In this document: positions 7,758 through 15,491 of the stretch, piece by piece | How positions within the stretch are numbered: the first letter of the stretch is position 1 | Layout of the letters: each line of letters begins with the position of its first letter | Translations under genes and position numbers: made by a program | From: Hyphomonas beringensis | Lineage (GTDB): Bacteria; Pseudomonadota; Alphaproteobacteria; Caulobacterales; Hyphomonadaceae | Direction: 5' to 3' | Assembly (NCBI RefSeq): GCF_000682755.1 | Contig: NZ_AWFF01000031.1 | Location: 1 to 64,000 of the forward strand | DNA: 64,000 bases | Notes under the pieces: model-generated | Seen by the model: only the letters and a program-made list of their open reading frames with translations | Database searches by the model: none | What the model was told of the DNA's origin: nothing

Positions 7758-10060
7758 TGCGTCTGGGCCTTGTCTCTTCTTCCAGCGTGCTGGTCAGCCT
7801 GGCCGCCAGTGCCGTGGAGATTCCTGATACGCCAAACGCCGGAGCGCCTTCGGCCTCCCCTTACCTGCTGGTGGAAATGAAGGTGAACGGACAGACCAGC
7901 CAGAGCGTGGTGGAGATTGTGAAAGTCTCCGCGGCCTGTGACCAGATCGCAGTGCGCTACCTGAACCTGGCCGGGCTTTACAATGCGCCGGAGACCGCAG
8001 TCTGCCTGCAGGATGTGCCCGGCATAGACTACCGGATCGACACAGCGACCGCGACGCTGGAAATCTTCACGCGCGCCGAACCGGAATTGCTGGCCGCACC
8101 GCACCATGCTCGCCCCACTTTCTTGCGCCCCACACCCGGCCTGCTGGGAAGTTACAGCCTGTCCGGCCAGCGCGTGGAAACGGAGAATGATACGGACTGG
8201 AACAGCTTCGGCAGCCTGTCCCTCGGCTTCTATGCCCCGGCCGGGCGGCTGGAGAATGAAGTCATCGCCAGCGTCACGGAGGATCGCTCCAATGTCCAGC
8301 GTATCCGGACGGTCTACCAGAAGGACTTCCCGGACAGTCTGACGACGCTGAGCCTGGGCGATAGCTTCACCCGCGCGCCCCGCTGGGGCCGTGTCACCGC
8401 CTTTGCCGGGTTGCAGATCGGCACGGATTTCTCGATGGACCCTGAAGGCAATTACATGCCCTTCCAGATGTTGAAAGCCCTGCTGCGCGACCAGTCCGAA
8501 GTCAACATTCGCATCAATGGCGTCACGCGCCGGCATGTCGGGGTAGATCCCGGCATGACCGAATTCGATATCGCCCCCCAGACCGGCCTCAATGAAGTGG
8601 AGATGGTGATCCGGGAGGAGACCGGCCTCACCCGGATTGAGAATTTCAGCTTTTTCAATTCCCGCACGGCCCTTGCGAAAGGGCGCACGGACTATTCGGT
8701 CAGCCTGGGCGTGCCACGCCGCTATGTCGGGGCCGAGGCCGCCTATCTGGACCGGGTGATCGGCAATGCCTATCTGCGCCGCGGCCTCAGCAATGAGGTG
8801 ACAGGCGAAGTCTATCTGGAAGCCAGTAATGAAGGCATGCTCGCAGGCACTGGCGCACAGCTGACCACAAGACATATCGGTGTGCTGAATGTCTCGGCTG
8901 CGCTCAGCGAGTCTGATGAGAGCGGCACCGGCGGCCTCTTCGCCGTCGGCTTTGAGCGCATCACCCGGCGCACCTCGCTGCAGCTGGAAGCGCGGTTTGC
9001 CGGCGATGCCTATCGCGATAGCGTGTCGGCCAATGGCGTGCCCTTCCCTGACCGGACAGTCCGCGCCAGTGTCGGTGTCGCCACCGGGCTTGGCTCTTTG
9101 CGGGCGTCCTATCAGGAAGAAGAGGATATTGATCTGCGCGACCGGCGCTTTGCCGCCCTGTCCTGGGAGCGCCCTTTTGAAAGCCAGAGGATCTCTGCCT
9201 TTGCCAGCGCCTATCACGATATGGAACAGGATGAGAGCGGCCTCAGCCTCGGCCTGCGCGTCCGGTTTGGCAACAACAAGACCGCCAGCCTCAGCCGCAC
9301 ACAATTGGACGATGACTATGCCAATGTCCTGCAGGTAAACGGCTCTTCGGGAAAGAATGACAGACTGCAATGGTCTGCTCAGGCCACGGATGGCAACCGC
9401 ACCGACAGCGTTCAGGCCTATGGCACCCTTCAGGGTCGCCAGGCCGAAATGTTCGCCAATGTCGGCCTTTACGAGTCCATGAACCAGGCCTCAGCCGGCA
9501 TTCGCGGAGGCTTTGCCATGGCGGGCGGCATGCTTGCGCTGCGCCGCTATGCCGGCACATCCGCCGCGCTGGTGAATGCGGACGGACTGGTGAATGTGGA
9601 CGTGTTCCATGATGGCCGCCCGGCCGGGCAGACCAATAATGACGGGCGCATCCTGATCATGGATCTGCGGGCACATGAGGCCAACAAGCTGAGCCTGGAG
9701 CCGGAAGACCTGTCTCTGGACTATGCCGTCGAGACATATGAAAAATCCGTACGCCCCATGCGCGGCATCGTGCAGGTGGACTTCAAGGCCCGCCGCGCCC
9801 TGTCGCTGGCCTTCACCATTATCCAGCGTGATGGCAGCCCCCTGCCCGTCGGCAGCACGGTGCGCATCCTTGATACCGGCGAACTCTGCCCGGTCGGCTA
9901 TGACGGCCGGGCCTGGTGTGAGCACATTCTGGATGACCAGACCGTGGAGGTTGTCACCCCCGAAGGGCGCTTTACGCAGAGGGCCGACCAATTGAGAGAG
10001 GAAGGCGTGATGAGACTGATCGATGCCCCTTCCCTGCGCATGGCGAGTACGGACAGATGA
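7757..10060 (+). CDS. Outer-membrane fimbrial usher protein
   Basis: A 767-residue outer-membrane usher through which the pilus is assembled and secreted. The N terminus carries a hydrophobic export signal (about residues 1-20), then the N-terminal chaperone-docking domain with a cysteine pair (SAACDQIAVRY, ETAVCLQDVPG), the 24-strand barrel with its TPGLLGSYSLSG entry and the conserved RFGDSFTRAPRWG-like segment (LGDSFTRAPRWG), a plug domain, and C-terminal domains ending near FTQRADQLREEGV. Length is typical of archaic ushers. An alternative GTG start lies 3 bp upstream. The stop overlaps the next pilin start (ATGATGA). Confidence 0.9.
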   Translation: MRLGLVSSSSVLVSLAASAVEIPDTPNAGAPSASPYLLVEMKVNGQTSQSVVEIVKVSAACDQIAVRYLNLAGLYNAPETAVCLQDVPGIDYRIDTATATLEIFTRAEPELLAAPHHARPTFLRPTPGLLGSYSLSGQRVETENDTDWNSFGSLSLGFYAPAGRLENEVIASVTEDRSNVQRIRTVYQKDFPDSLTTLSLGDSFTRAPRWGRVTAFAGLQIGTDFSMDPEGNYMPFQMLKALLRDQSEVNIRINGVTRRHVGVDPGMTEFDIAPQTGLNEVEMVIREETGLTRIENFSFFNSRTALAKGRTDYSVSLGVPRRYVGAEAAYLDRVIGNAYLRRGLSNEVTGEVYLEASNEGMLAGTGAQLTTRHIGVLNVSAALSESDESGTGGLFAVGFERITRRTSLQLEARFAGDAYRDSVSANGVPFPDRTVRASVGVATGLGSLRASYQEEEDIDLRDRRFAALSWERPFESQRISAFASAYHDMEQDESGLSLGLRVRFGNNKTASLSRTQLDDDYANVLQVNGSSGKNDRLQWSAQATDGNRTDSVQAYGTLQGRQAEMFANVGLYESMNQASAGIRGGFAMAGGMLALRRYAGTSAALVNADGLVNVDVFHDGRPAGQTNNDGRILIMDLRAHEANKLSLEPEDLSLDYAVETYEKSVRPMRGIVQVDFKARRALSLAFTIIQRDGSPLPVGSTVRILDTGELCPVGYDGRAWCEHILDDQTVEVVTPEGRFTQRADQLREEGVMRLIDAPSLRMASTDR

Positions 10061-10542
10061 TGAAGCGCCTTTTCTCTCTCGCGCTGGCTCTATGGCTGGC
10101 CCATGCGCCGCCATCCGAGGCGCAGCTGGGCACAGGCGCCACCTGTTCCGTCTCTGCATCGCCGATGCAGTTCATTTCCTATAATGCCTTTCTGGATCTT
10201 CCGAGCGATACGGTCTCTACCGTGACGGTCACCTGCTATGGCCTGCTGAACGTCAACATTCCCTACCAGCTGCGCCTGTCCTCGGGCCAGTCCGGCGACA
10301 TCAATGCCCGCCATATGACCAGTTCCGGAAGTTCGGACCAGCTGTCCTATCAGATCTACACAAACCTGCTGCGCACCAATGTCTGGGGCAATGGCACTCA
10401 AGGCAGCCAGATCAATGGCACGATGCTGGTGCAACTCATCGCCACGTCTTCCCTGCATACGGTGTATGGCCGCGTGCCCGCCGGTCAGGTCGTGCAGTCA
10501 GGCACGTATGATGACTCGCTGCTGGTCACAGTCGTCTTCTAG
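10057..10542 (+). CDS. Second spore coat U domain pilin
   Basis: A 161-residue secreted SCPU-domain protein, last gene of the pilus operon. Signal peptide at about residues 1-22 (ends SEA), then a single SCPU domain with cysteines at GTGATCSVSAS and VTVTCYGLL, a YQIYTNLLRTNVWGNG segment matching the equivalent FEYQLYTDAGFSTVWGD part of the first pilin, and the terminal strand DDSLLVTVVF. It could be a minor subunit or tip protein, but it is one-domain, unlike the two-domain CsuE tip adhesin. It overlaps the usher gene by 4 bp. Confidence 0.86.
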   Translation: MMKRLFSLALALWLAHAPPSEAQLGTGATCSVSASPMQFISYNAFLDLPSDTVSTVTVTCYGLLNVNIPYQLRLSSGQSGDINARHMTSSGSSDQLSYQIYTNLLRTNVWGNGTQGSQINGTMLVQLIATSSLHTVYGRVPAGQVVQSGTYDDSLLVTVVF

Positions 10543-10552
10543 GCCCGCCCGC

Positions 10553-11317
10553 CTACAGCATACGGGCCGCCAGCGCCTCGGCCTCTGCATTGCCCCGCTG
10601 CAGCTCTGCCTTCAGCGTGGCGGCGCGGGCCTGCATCACCTCCTGAAGTACGCTATGCGTCGGCACGGTCAGCGCCGCTTCAAGTGCGGCGGCAATTTCG
10701 TCATGATATTTGCGGCAATTGAGCGCCGCCAGCGCGCGCGCCCATTGCCAGTGGAGGGCGGCGTCTTCCGGATCGGTGGCAATCGCGGCCTCATAATGCG
10801 CGCGGCCATCCTTGACGCTGGCGCCCATGATCATCGCGCCAATGCGCCCGCCGCGGCGCACCACTTCAACATTCCAGACAGACAGGAAACCATGGGCGTA
10901 GACATTGCCGGGATCATCTTCCAGCACGCTGCGCGCCAGATCCCGCGCCTCCTCGCCCCAGCCTGTCTTGCGCGCGGCACGCGTCGACATGGGCCGCAGG
11001 ATCAGTGACAGGGCAATCGCCCGCTGCAGGCGGCCTTCCACATGTTTGGGGTCTATGGCGAGCGCGGCATCGGCCTTGTCCAGCGCGGCATGCAACAGGG
11101 CTTCGGGCGGATCGGATGGTCCGGACATCGCCTCCGCCAGCAGGGCCCGCGCGCTGAAGGCCAACTCATCAGGGTCGGTCGTGTCAGACGCCTCCGCCAG
11201 GGCGGCCTGATACTCCCCCGCCGCAAACGAAGCCTCCGCCGCCCCCAGCTCCGCCGTCGCCGCCCCGGTAAATACCAGCGCGAACGCCGCAAGAAATGCC
11301 AAAAGCTTCTGTCTCAT
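10553..11317 (-). CDS. Secreted TPR-like protein, function unknown
   Basis: A 254-residue protein with a signal peptide (MRQKLLAFLAAFALVFTGAATA) followed by an all-helical, alanine-rich sequence with tetratricopeptide-like periodicity (ASFAAGEYQAALAEA, KADAALAIDPKHVEGRLQRAIAL, ARDLARSVLEDDPGNVYAHGFLSVW, AHYEAAIATDPEDAALHWQWARAL). It is probably a periplasmic protein-interaction scaffold; I cannot name a partner. The open frame extends 99 bp upstream, but only the internal ATG at 11317 gives a signal peptide. It is convergent with the pilus operon, with stops 10 bp apart, and divergent from the EEP gene. Confidence 0.78.
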   Translation of the reverse strand: MRQKLLAFLAAFALVFTGAATAELGAAEASFAAGEYQAALAEASDTTDPDELAFSARALLAEAMSGPSDPPEALLHAALDKADAALAIDPKHVEGRLQRAIALSLILRPMSTRAARKTGWGEEARDLARSVLEDDPGNVYAHGFLSVWNVEVVRRGGRIGAMIMGASVKDGRAHYEAAIATDPEDAALHWQWARALAALNCRKYHDEIAAALEAALTVPTHSVLQEVMQARAATLKAELQRGNAEAEALAARML

Positions 11318-11409
11318 TCCCAAGAGGATAGAGCGCCTATGCCAGACTGGTAAGCCCTTGCCGCAAGTTTTAAGGTGAAAGGCCTTCTTCCTAAAAAGAG
11401 AGTCTACCC

Positions 11410-12138
11410 ATGACACTTGCCCGTATCGCCTGCTGGAATGTGGCCTGGCATGGACAAACCAGCAAGCGCGGAAAGCTGGCCAATGCGCACCTGGAATCCA
11501 CAGAATTTGATGTTGCAGTCATCTCCGAAACCAATTCCGGGAATGATCTGGGCTGCCATATGATCAGTGGCGGCGCGTCATGGGGCTACCCCATTTCTGT
11601 TGCGAGTCGCCGCAAGATCGCCCTCCTCTCGCGCAACCCCTGGAAGGACACAGTCTGCCTGGAAGGCGCACGCCCTCTTGCTGGCCGCTATGCCTCCGGA
11701 ACAACCACGACGCCCGCTGGGGAGGTACGGGTAGTTGGCGTTTGCATTCCCTGGTTCGCCTGTCACGTTTCCACCGGCGCGCGAGACCGCAAGAATTGGG
11801 AAGAGTATGAAAGCTTTCTGAAGGCCGTTGAACCGCAATTGCGCGCCGAGCGCGACACCGCCCTGCCCCTGATTGTGGCGGGCGATTTCAACATGCCGAT
11901 CCCACACCATTCAGGGCAGCCGCCGCAGGCGTATCATCAATTGCTTGAGCTGCTTGGAAGGGTCGGTCTTGAGGTCGTCACGTCTGCACAGGCAGTGCCC
12001 AGCGGGAAGCCGCGATTACTCAATCATATCTCAGTTCATGATCTGCAGACTCATTCTGTGACCACATGGTCCAATGTGCTGAACGATATGGAACTCACAG
12101 ACCATGCCGGCGCCCTGGCCGAATTGGCCCGGCCTTGA
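11410..12138 (+). CDS. Endonuclease/exonuclease/phosphatase family protein
   Basis: A 242-residue EEP-fold protein. The start (ARIACWNVAWH) carries the first catalytic asparagine, ISETN the metal-binding glutamate (about residue 40), AGDFNMP the D-x-N pair (about residue 158) and TDHAGALAEL the terminal S/T-D-H motif, so the active site is complete. The substrate is unknown; stand-alone bacterial EEP proteins are phosphoesterases on nucleic acids or phospholipids. No signal peptide is seen. It stands alone between the TPR gene and the tRNA. Confidence 0.85.
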   Translation: MTLARIACWNVAWHGQTSKRGKLANAHLESTEFDVAVISETNSGNDLGCHMISGGASWGYPISVASRRKIALLSRNPWKDTVCLEGARPLAGRYASGTTTTPAGEVRVVGVCIPWFACHVSTGARDRKNWEEYESFLKAVEPQLRAERDTALPLIVAGDFNMPIPHHSGQPPQAYHQLLELLGRVGLEVVTSAQAVPSGKPRLLNHISVHDLQTHSVTTWSNVLNDMELTDHAGALAELARP

Positions 12139-12191
12139 GCCGCTTTAACCAAGCGTCCCAATCCCAACATGAATGCATTCCAGAGGATGAA

Positions 12192-12268
12192 TGGTGGTTC
12201 GGGGGAGACTTGAACTCCCGACCTCGCGATTATGAGTCGCGCGCTCTAACCAGCTGAGCTACCGAACC
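12192..12268 (-). tRNA. tRNA with CAU anticodon (Met elongator or Ile2)
   Basis: A 77-nt cloverleaf on the minus strand: acceptor stem GGTTCGG/CCGAACC, D-arm AGCTCAGCTGGTTAGAGC, anticodon loop CTCATAA (anticodon CAT) on the stem GCGCGA/TCGCG, T-arm with GTTCAAGTC, discriminator A and an encoded CCA. It lacks the C1-A72 mismatch of initiator tRNA. The anticodon is shared by elongator methionine and lysidine-modified isoleucine tRNAs, and I cannot separate the two with certainty. Confidence 0.93.
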
Positions 12269-12358
12269 GATCGCTGATGCGAAGGGCGCCTCATACACGC
12301 GGTTTCGCCGCCCTGCAAGCACCTGTCCTGCACTCGATGCAGACATTTCGCGTACATT

Positions 12359-12392
12359 GGCCGATGCGTCGCAGGGGCCGATGCGTCGCAGG
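12359..12392. repeat. Perfect 17-bp tandem repeat, two copies
   Basis: The 17-mer GGCCGATGCGTCGCAGG occurs twice head to tail (12359-12375 and 12376-12392) in the spacer between the tRNA and the DUF983 gene, about 90 bp upstream of the tRNA 5' end. No coding function is seen in this 176-bp spacer. Confidence 0.9.
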
Positions 12393-12444
12393 CACGCGCG
12401 GCAGGGCCTGGCCACAGCACTGGCACGGGGGGGCCCTGCCCCGG

Positions 12445-12813
12445 TCAGTCCCGATTGCTGACCAGCAGCACGGCAATCACCAGAGCCTTGATCCGTGGCA
12501 GCCAGGCCAGAACCGCCCCGATCACCATGCCCGCCGAGATAGGCAACGTGACCCACATTGGCCAGCCGGACATCGAAATGAACAGGGTGAGCGCCACCAG
12601 CACAGGGCCGAGCGTCAGCACGGTGAGCCAGGCCGGGCCATCCTCGGCCGGGATCTCTCCAATAGGCTCCCCACAAACCTCGCAGGTGTCGACCTGTTTC
12701 AGATAGGCGCGGAAGATATGCCCCTTGCCACACACCGGACAGCGAAAGCGCAGGCCGCGCCAGATGGCGGTGCGCAGTCGGGGCGTCGGATAGGCATGGG
12801 CAGGCTGGGTCAT
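12445..12813 (-). CDS. DUF983 family membrane protein
   Basis: A 122-residue protein of the DUF983 family: an N-terminal zinc-ribbon-like cysteine pair (FRCPVCGKGHIF) and a second pair (DTCEVCGEPIG), followed by two transmembrane helices (WLTVLTLGPVLVALTLFISM and a second one up to about residue 105). The function is unknown; members in alphaproteobacteria sit near cytochrome oxidase or RNase genes. The chosen ATG at 12813 begins MTQPAHAYPTPRL; a longer form with 18 more residues is possible since no clear ribosome site decides between them. Confidence 0.82.
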   Translation of the reverse strand: MTQPAHAYPTPRLRTAIWRGLRFRCPVCGKGHIFRAYLKQVDTCEVCGEPIGEIPAEDGPAWLTVLTLGPVLVALTLFISMSGWPMWVTLPISAGMVIGAVLAWLPRIKALVIAVLLVSNRD

Positions 12814-12899
12814 GCGGCCAGCTGTGCGCCTGCCCGCGAGCCAAGGCAAGACGGTGTGAGCGCGCACCTGAACATGTCAGGAGGGCGCAGCAGAAAGGC

Positions 12900-14534
12900 T
12901 CAGGCGAGCTGGCGGATGTCCCGCCCGGCTTCGGCCTCGGCCTCCTTGTCGGCGATCAGGATGTCCGCCAGCGTGGCGACAAGGGCGCGCGGACGGATCG
13001 GCTTTTCGATCATCGTGGTAAAACCGGCGCGCTGGCAGGCCAGCCGACGTTCCGGGCTGACATCAGCGGTGACGGCGATGATCGGCGCGGCGGCATTCGG
13101 ACCGTCTGAGGCGCGCAAGGCTTTCAGCACCTCTTCCCCTTCCGTACCGGGCAGGTGAATGTCTGTTAGAATGGCCTGATAGGGGGTAATGAGGGCGCGG
13201 TCGATGGCGCCTTCGCCCGTCTTCACGGCGTCGACCTCCCAGCCCGCTGCAGAGAGGGCGCGCGTAATGACCAGCGCGCTGACGGCGTGATCCTCTGCCA
13301 GCAGGATGCGGCCTAGATCGAACGCCCGCATGCGGGGCTTTGCCGGAAGGCTGGAAACGGCCAGGCGGGGCCCGGCCTTCTGAACCGGCAGCGTGACCGT
13401 GAAGATGGAGCCGCCCTGCGGATTGTCTGCCAGGGTGATCTCTCCGCCGAGACGGCGGGCAAGGCCCTTGGCGATGGACAGGCCCAGGCCAGAGCCACCA
13501 TGCGTCTTCGCGGTTGATGGCGCGGCCTGTTCAAAGGCCTCGAACAGGCGGGCCTTGTTGGCATCACTGATGCCACAGCCGGTATCTTCCACGGTCATGC
13601 GCAGCTTGAGACTGCCAGCCGCCTCGAAGGTGGACAGCTCCACGCCGATATAGCCGCGCTCGGTAAATTTCAGCGCATTGCTCATCAGATTGAACAGGAT
13701 CTGGCGGATGCGCATCGCATCGGATTCAAGACGCGGGACGGCATCGCCCGCCACCTTGATACGCAGATCCAGCCGCTTGCCCGCCATGCGCGATTGCCAC
13801 AGATCGCGCGCATCACTGGCGAAGTCCCGCAGGTCAAACGGTGCCTGACTGACCGACAATTTGCCGGCCTCAAGACGGGAGAGGTCCAGGAGGTCATTCA
13901 GCAGGCGGTCCAGATGGCTGCCGCTTTCGGAGATGGTGCGCGCCAGGCGCTTGGCCTCTCCACTGGTCTGGTCCTGCACCAAATCTGCCACGCCCAGAAT
14001 GCCGGTCAGCGGCGTGCGGATTTCATGGCCGACAAAGGCCAGGAAGCGGGATTTCTCCAGCGCCAGCTCTTCAGAGTCGCGGCGGGCCTTGATCAGCTTT
14101 CTCTGGGCAGACTGCATCGCGCGGGCGCGGGCGGCATTTTCCTGCGCCACAGCGGAGAGCAGCGCCTGTGGGCTGATCAAGCCAACATAGCGCCCGCCCG
14201 ACAGAACGATAACGCCCGCATTCAGCGCGCTGGTCGAGCCATCAGCGGCGAGCTTTGCGACCAGGCCGACCGGGGTGCCCTCTTCCGCCATGACCGGCGC
14301 AGGCAGCATGTATTCGGTCACCGGCAGCGCAGCGATCTGCGCGCGCAGATCCGGGCGGGACATGGCTTCGGTAATCGCCTGGCGCGTCACCATGCCCAGA
14401 GCGGCGCCACTGCGCACAACCGGCATGGCAAACAGGGAGGGATCAGACAGGAACTGGCCCAGCACGGCGGACACGGTGGCGGCTGGCGGAACAGGCCGCA
14501 CAGCGACCGCGATATCTTCTACACGTACCGGCAT
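12900..14534 (-). CDS. Hybrid sensor histidine kinase with N-terminal CBS pair
   Basis: A 544-residue soluble hybrid kinase. Residues 1-135 form two CBS-type repeats (ATVSAVLGQFLSDPSLFAMPVV..., TPVGLVAKLAADGSTSALNAGVIVL...), normally adenine-nucleotide sensors. The HisKA domain has H170 in FVGHEIRTPL; HATPase boxes are NLMSNALKF, EDTGCGISD and GGSGLGLSIAKGL; the receiver domain has D458 (ILTDIHLPG) and the K of MIEKPIRP. No transmembrane segment is present from the ATG. The open frame can be read 84 bp further upstream from a TTG, but that part (with a CtrA-like TTAACC half-site) looks noncoding. No partner phosphotransferase or regulator is adjacent. Confidence 0.86.
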   Translation of the reverse strand: MPVRVEDIAVAVRPVPPAATVSAVLGQFLSDPSLFAMPVVRSGAALGMVTRQAITEAMSRPDLRAQIAALPVTEYMLPAPVMAEEGTPVGLVAKLAADGSTSALNAGVIVLSGGRYVGLISPQALLSAVAQENAARARAMQSAQRKLIKARRDSEELALEKSRFLAFVGHEIRTPLTGILGVADLVQDQTSGEAKRLARTISESGSHLDRLLNDLLDLSRLEAGKLSVSQAPFDLRDFASDARDLWQSRMAGKRLDLRIKVAGDAVPRLESDAMRIRQILFNLMSNALKFTERGYIGVELSTFEAAGSLKLRMTVEDTGCGISDANKARLFEAFEQAAPSTAKTHGGSGLGLSIAKGLARRLGGEITLADNPQGGSIFTVTLPVQKAGPRLAVSSLPAKPRMRAFDLGRILLAEDHAVSALVITRALSAAGWEVDAVKTGEGAIDRALITPYQAILTDIHLPGTEGEEVLKALRASDGPNAAAPIIAVTADVSPERRLACQRAGFTTMIEKPIRPRALVATLADILIADKEAEAEAGRDIRQLA

Positions 14535-14615
14535 TACAGCTAGGCAGCCCCCTAGAATGGTTAAGGCCGCCACCTTGCGCCATAAACCTTTACGCGCCGC
14601 AAACACATCCCTAAC

Positions 14616-14656
14616 CAAAAATGAACGCCCGAACCTGTAGCAGGCCGGGCGTTCAT
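14616..14656 (-). terminator. Intrinsic terminator after the clpP-like gene
   Basis: A perfect 11-bp stem (atgaacgcccg at 14621-14631 with cgggcgttcat at 14646-14656), 14-nt loop, followed on the minus strand by a TTTTT tract. It lies 41 bp past the stop of the ClpP paralogue and upstream of the kinase start. Confidence 0.9.
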
Positions 14657-14696
14657 GATTTCAAAATGACTTGAAGCGTAAGGGCGCGGGAACGCG

Positions 14697-15296
14697 CTAT
14701 TTCACGTCGCTGCGATGGTTCACGATCTTGCCGACGAGACCGTAATCGACGGCTTCTTTCGCGCTCATCCAGAAGTCACGATCCGTGTCTTCCTTGATCT
14801 GCGCCAGCGTCTTGCCGGTGGCTTCCGCAAAGATGTTGTTGAGGCGTTCGCGCATCTTGATGATCTCGCGGGCCTGAATTTCAACATCGGTCGCCTGACC
14901 GCCGACACCGCCGCGCGGTTCATGAAGCAGGAAGCGCGTATTCGGCAGCGCGTAGCGGTTTTCCTTCTTGGCGGCGGCATAGATCAGCGCGCCAGCAGAC
15001 GCGACCCAGCCTGTGCCGAGGATTTTCACCGGGGCTTCGACGAATTTGATCATGTCGTGGATCATGTCGCCGCTTTCGACGTGGCCACCCGGCGAGGAGA
15101 GCACCAGAAGGATCGGCTCCTTGCTTTCGGACGACAGCGCCAGAAGGCGCTCCGACACGCGGCGGGCCTGCATGAAATCAATCCCGCCGGTCAGCAGGAT
15201 AGTACGGGCCTTGAACAGCGCTTCTTCGAGAAACGCGTTCGGCTCAGTGGTTTTCTTGTCCTCATTCTCATCGTCGAGGCTGTAATTGCGAGTCAT
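14697..15296 (-). CDS. ClpP-like ATP-dependent protease proteolytic subunit
   Basis: A 199-residue serine protease of the ClpP family that would form the tetradecameric chamber for ClpA/ClpX-type unfoldases. The triad is complete: S100 in GWVASAGALIYAAA, H125 in RFLLHEPRGG and D174 in DRDFWMSAKEAVDYGLVG. It differs from the usual ClpP1 (GxAASMGAxL, MIHQP) and has a polar N-terminal extension of about 20 residues, so it is more likely the second alphaproteobacterial paralogue than the main ClpP beside tig/clpX. It is monocistronic with its own terminator. Confidence 0.87.
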   Translation of the reverse strand: MTRNYSLDDENEDKKTTEPNAFLEEALFKARTILLTGGIDFMQARRVSERLLALSSESKEPILLVLSSPGGHVESGDMIHDMIKFVEAPVKILGTGWVASAGALIYAAAKKENRYALPNTRFLLHEPRGGVGGQATDVEIQAREIIKMRERLNNIFAEATGKTLAQIKEDTDRDFWMSAKEAVDYGLVGKIVNHRSDVK

Positions 15297-15491
15297 GCGG
15301 TCTCCCGGACTGGTGGAATCTGTCTTGGCTATAGGTGAGGCTCCGCGCGCGCCGGGTCAAGGTGAACACGGCTTTCCGCTGGTGAATTTCCCCCGCCGGA
15401 CGGGCAATCTGTCGCAAAACCTGCTGCGAAGCCCCCAGAAACCGAGGATCGCGCCGCATCCGGGCGGCATCGGCATGTTTCCGGCAATCCG

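Noticed and set aside
7631-9370. A 579-codon open frame antisense to the usher gene
   Set aside because: It is a codon-bias shadow of the usher: the usher frame has family features and operon overlaps, whereas the antisense product shows no motif.
12230-12844. A 204-codon minus-strand frame across the tRNA and DUF983
   Set aside because: It runs through the tRNA gene and overlaps DUF983 in another frame.
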